A stretch of 32,405 nt of DNA from Candidatus Omnitrophota bacterium. Its GTDB lineage: Bacteria; Omnitrophota; Gorgyraeia; Aquiviventales; Aquiviventaceae. This document shows, in pieces, positions 32,152-32,405 of this stretch. The translations under genes were made by a program, and so were the position numbers. Where the stretch lies: contig JACQRA010000016.1 in the NCBI GenBank assembly GCA_016206725.1, positions 1 to 32,405 on the forward strand, in the 5' to 3' direction. Each line of letters starts with the position of its first letter. The stretch's first letter is position 1. The notes under the pieces were generated by a model. That model was not told the origin of the DNA, ran no database searches, and was given only the letters and a program-made list of their open reading frames with translations.

Positions 32152-32405
32152 TAGTAGGCCAAGGCCTTGAAGAGCAGCCGCTCATCAAGGGGAATAGTGG
32201 AGAGTGTTTCAAGAATTCGCTCGCTGGCATGGCCGTCTCCGTACGGATTCTGCAACCCCGACAAGCCGGCGCGAAAGGCGGACGAAAGTGCGCGCTCGAT
32301 GGCGCTCAGGATGGCGCCTTTCTCGTGGCCCACGTTCAAGACATTGCCAGCCTGCATCCGACCCGCCTGCCGACGCCCGATGTTCACCACCGGCAGCTCA
32401 AAGGA
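32151..32405 (-). CDS. neuC: NeuC/LegG-type UDP-GlcNAc 2-epimerase, C-terminal part
   Basis: Only the last 84 residues are in the window; the 5' part lies beyond the right edge. They include PVVNIGRRQAGRMQAGNVLN and NPYGDGHASERIL. These match the C-terminus of hydrolysing UDP-GlcNAc (or UDP-diacetylbacillosamine) 2-epimerases of the NeuC/LegG type, not the non-hydrolysing WecB type. The enzyme makes ManNAc, or the 2,4-diacetamido-mannose analogue, the precursor for sialic or legionaminic acid. The gene ends with TAA overlapping the CBS gene ATG by 1 nt. Which substrate it uses cannot be told from this fragment. Confidence 0.85.
   Translation of the reverse strand, partial: SFELPVVNIGRRQAGRMQAGNVLNVGHEKGAILSAIERALSSAFRAGLSGLQNPYGDGHASERILETLSTIPLDERLLFKALAY

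Overview
The window holds one dense surface-polysaccharide biosynthesis locus. I call 28 genes, all on the minus strand, so the locus is transcribed from position 32405 towards position 1. Both end genes run off the window. The 27 gene junctions fall into four kinds: eight 4-nt ATGA/GTGA overlaps, three 1-nt overlaps, four longer overlaps (8 to 20 nt), and twelve short gaps. The largest gap is 53 nt. I see no promoter, terminator, tRNA, rRNA, IS element or CRISPR array. The arrangement looks like the middle of a single very long operon whose promoter lies beyond the right edge. Base composition is GC-rich, so most long plus-strand reading frames are antisense shadows. The gene set (Wzx flippase, O-antigen polymerase/ligase-like protein, nonulosonic-acid genes) suggests a Gram-negative environmental bacterium. 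I cannot name the phylum from this sequence; a Nitrospirota- or Methylomirabilota-like organism is only a guess.

Layout in transcription order. (A) 32405-24489: end of a NeuC/LegG-type UDP-GlcNAc 2-epimerase, a stand-alone CBS-pair protein, a polysaccharide deacetylase, a sugar N-formyltransferase-like protein, a B12-binding-type radical SAM enzyme, a NeuA-type cytidylyltransferase, and a PhyH-type Fe(II)/2-oxoglutarate dioxygenase between two methyltransferases. (B) 24492-21144: Wzx flippase and a large LIC12162-like transferase. (C) 21139-14743: a compact run without glycosyltransferases, made of a SPASM radical SAM enzyme, a second and divergent cytidylyltransferase, an SDR, a hexapeptide acyltransferase, an NDP-sugar epimerase/dehydratase, a second B12-type radical SAM enzyme and a HAD phosphatase. 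It reads like a pathway for an unusual CMP-activated sugar. (D) 14742-1: assembly and decoration, with a large GT-B-like protein, GT2, DegT aminotransferase, GT4, Wzy/WaaL-like protein, AsnB-type amidotransferase, NodU-type carbamoyltransferase, a deacetylase-methyltransferase fusion, a glycosyltransferase-DUF218 fusion and a multispanning glycosyltransferase.

Taken together, the genes suggest a heavily decorated glycan (formyl, acyl, methyl, carbamoyl, amide and possibly C-methyl or hydroxyl groups) built partly from CMP-activated nonulosonate-like sugars and exported by a Wzx/Wzy route. The nonulosonate synthase (NeuB-like), the initiating phosphoglycosyltransferase and the chain-length/export proteins are not in the window. 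The most novel parts are the radical-SAM/cytidylyltransferase sugar module (C), the orphan CBS pair where a CBS-nucleotidyltransferase would be expected, and two unusual domain fusions.
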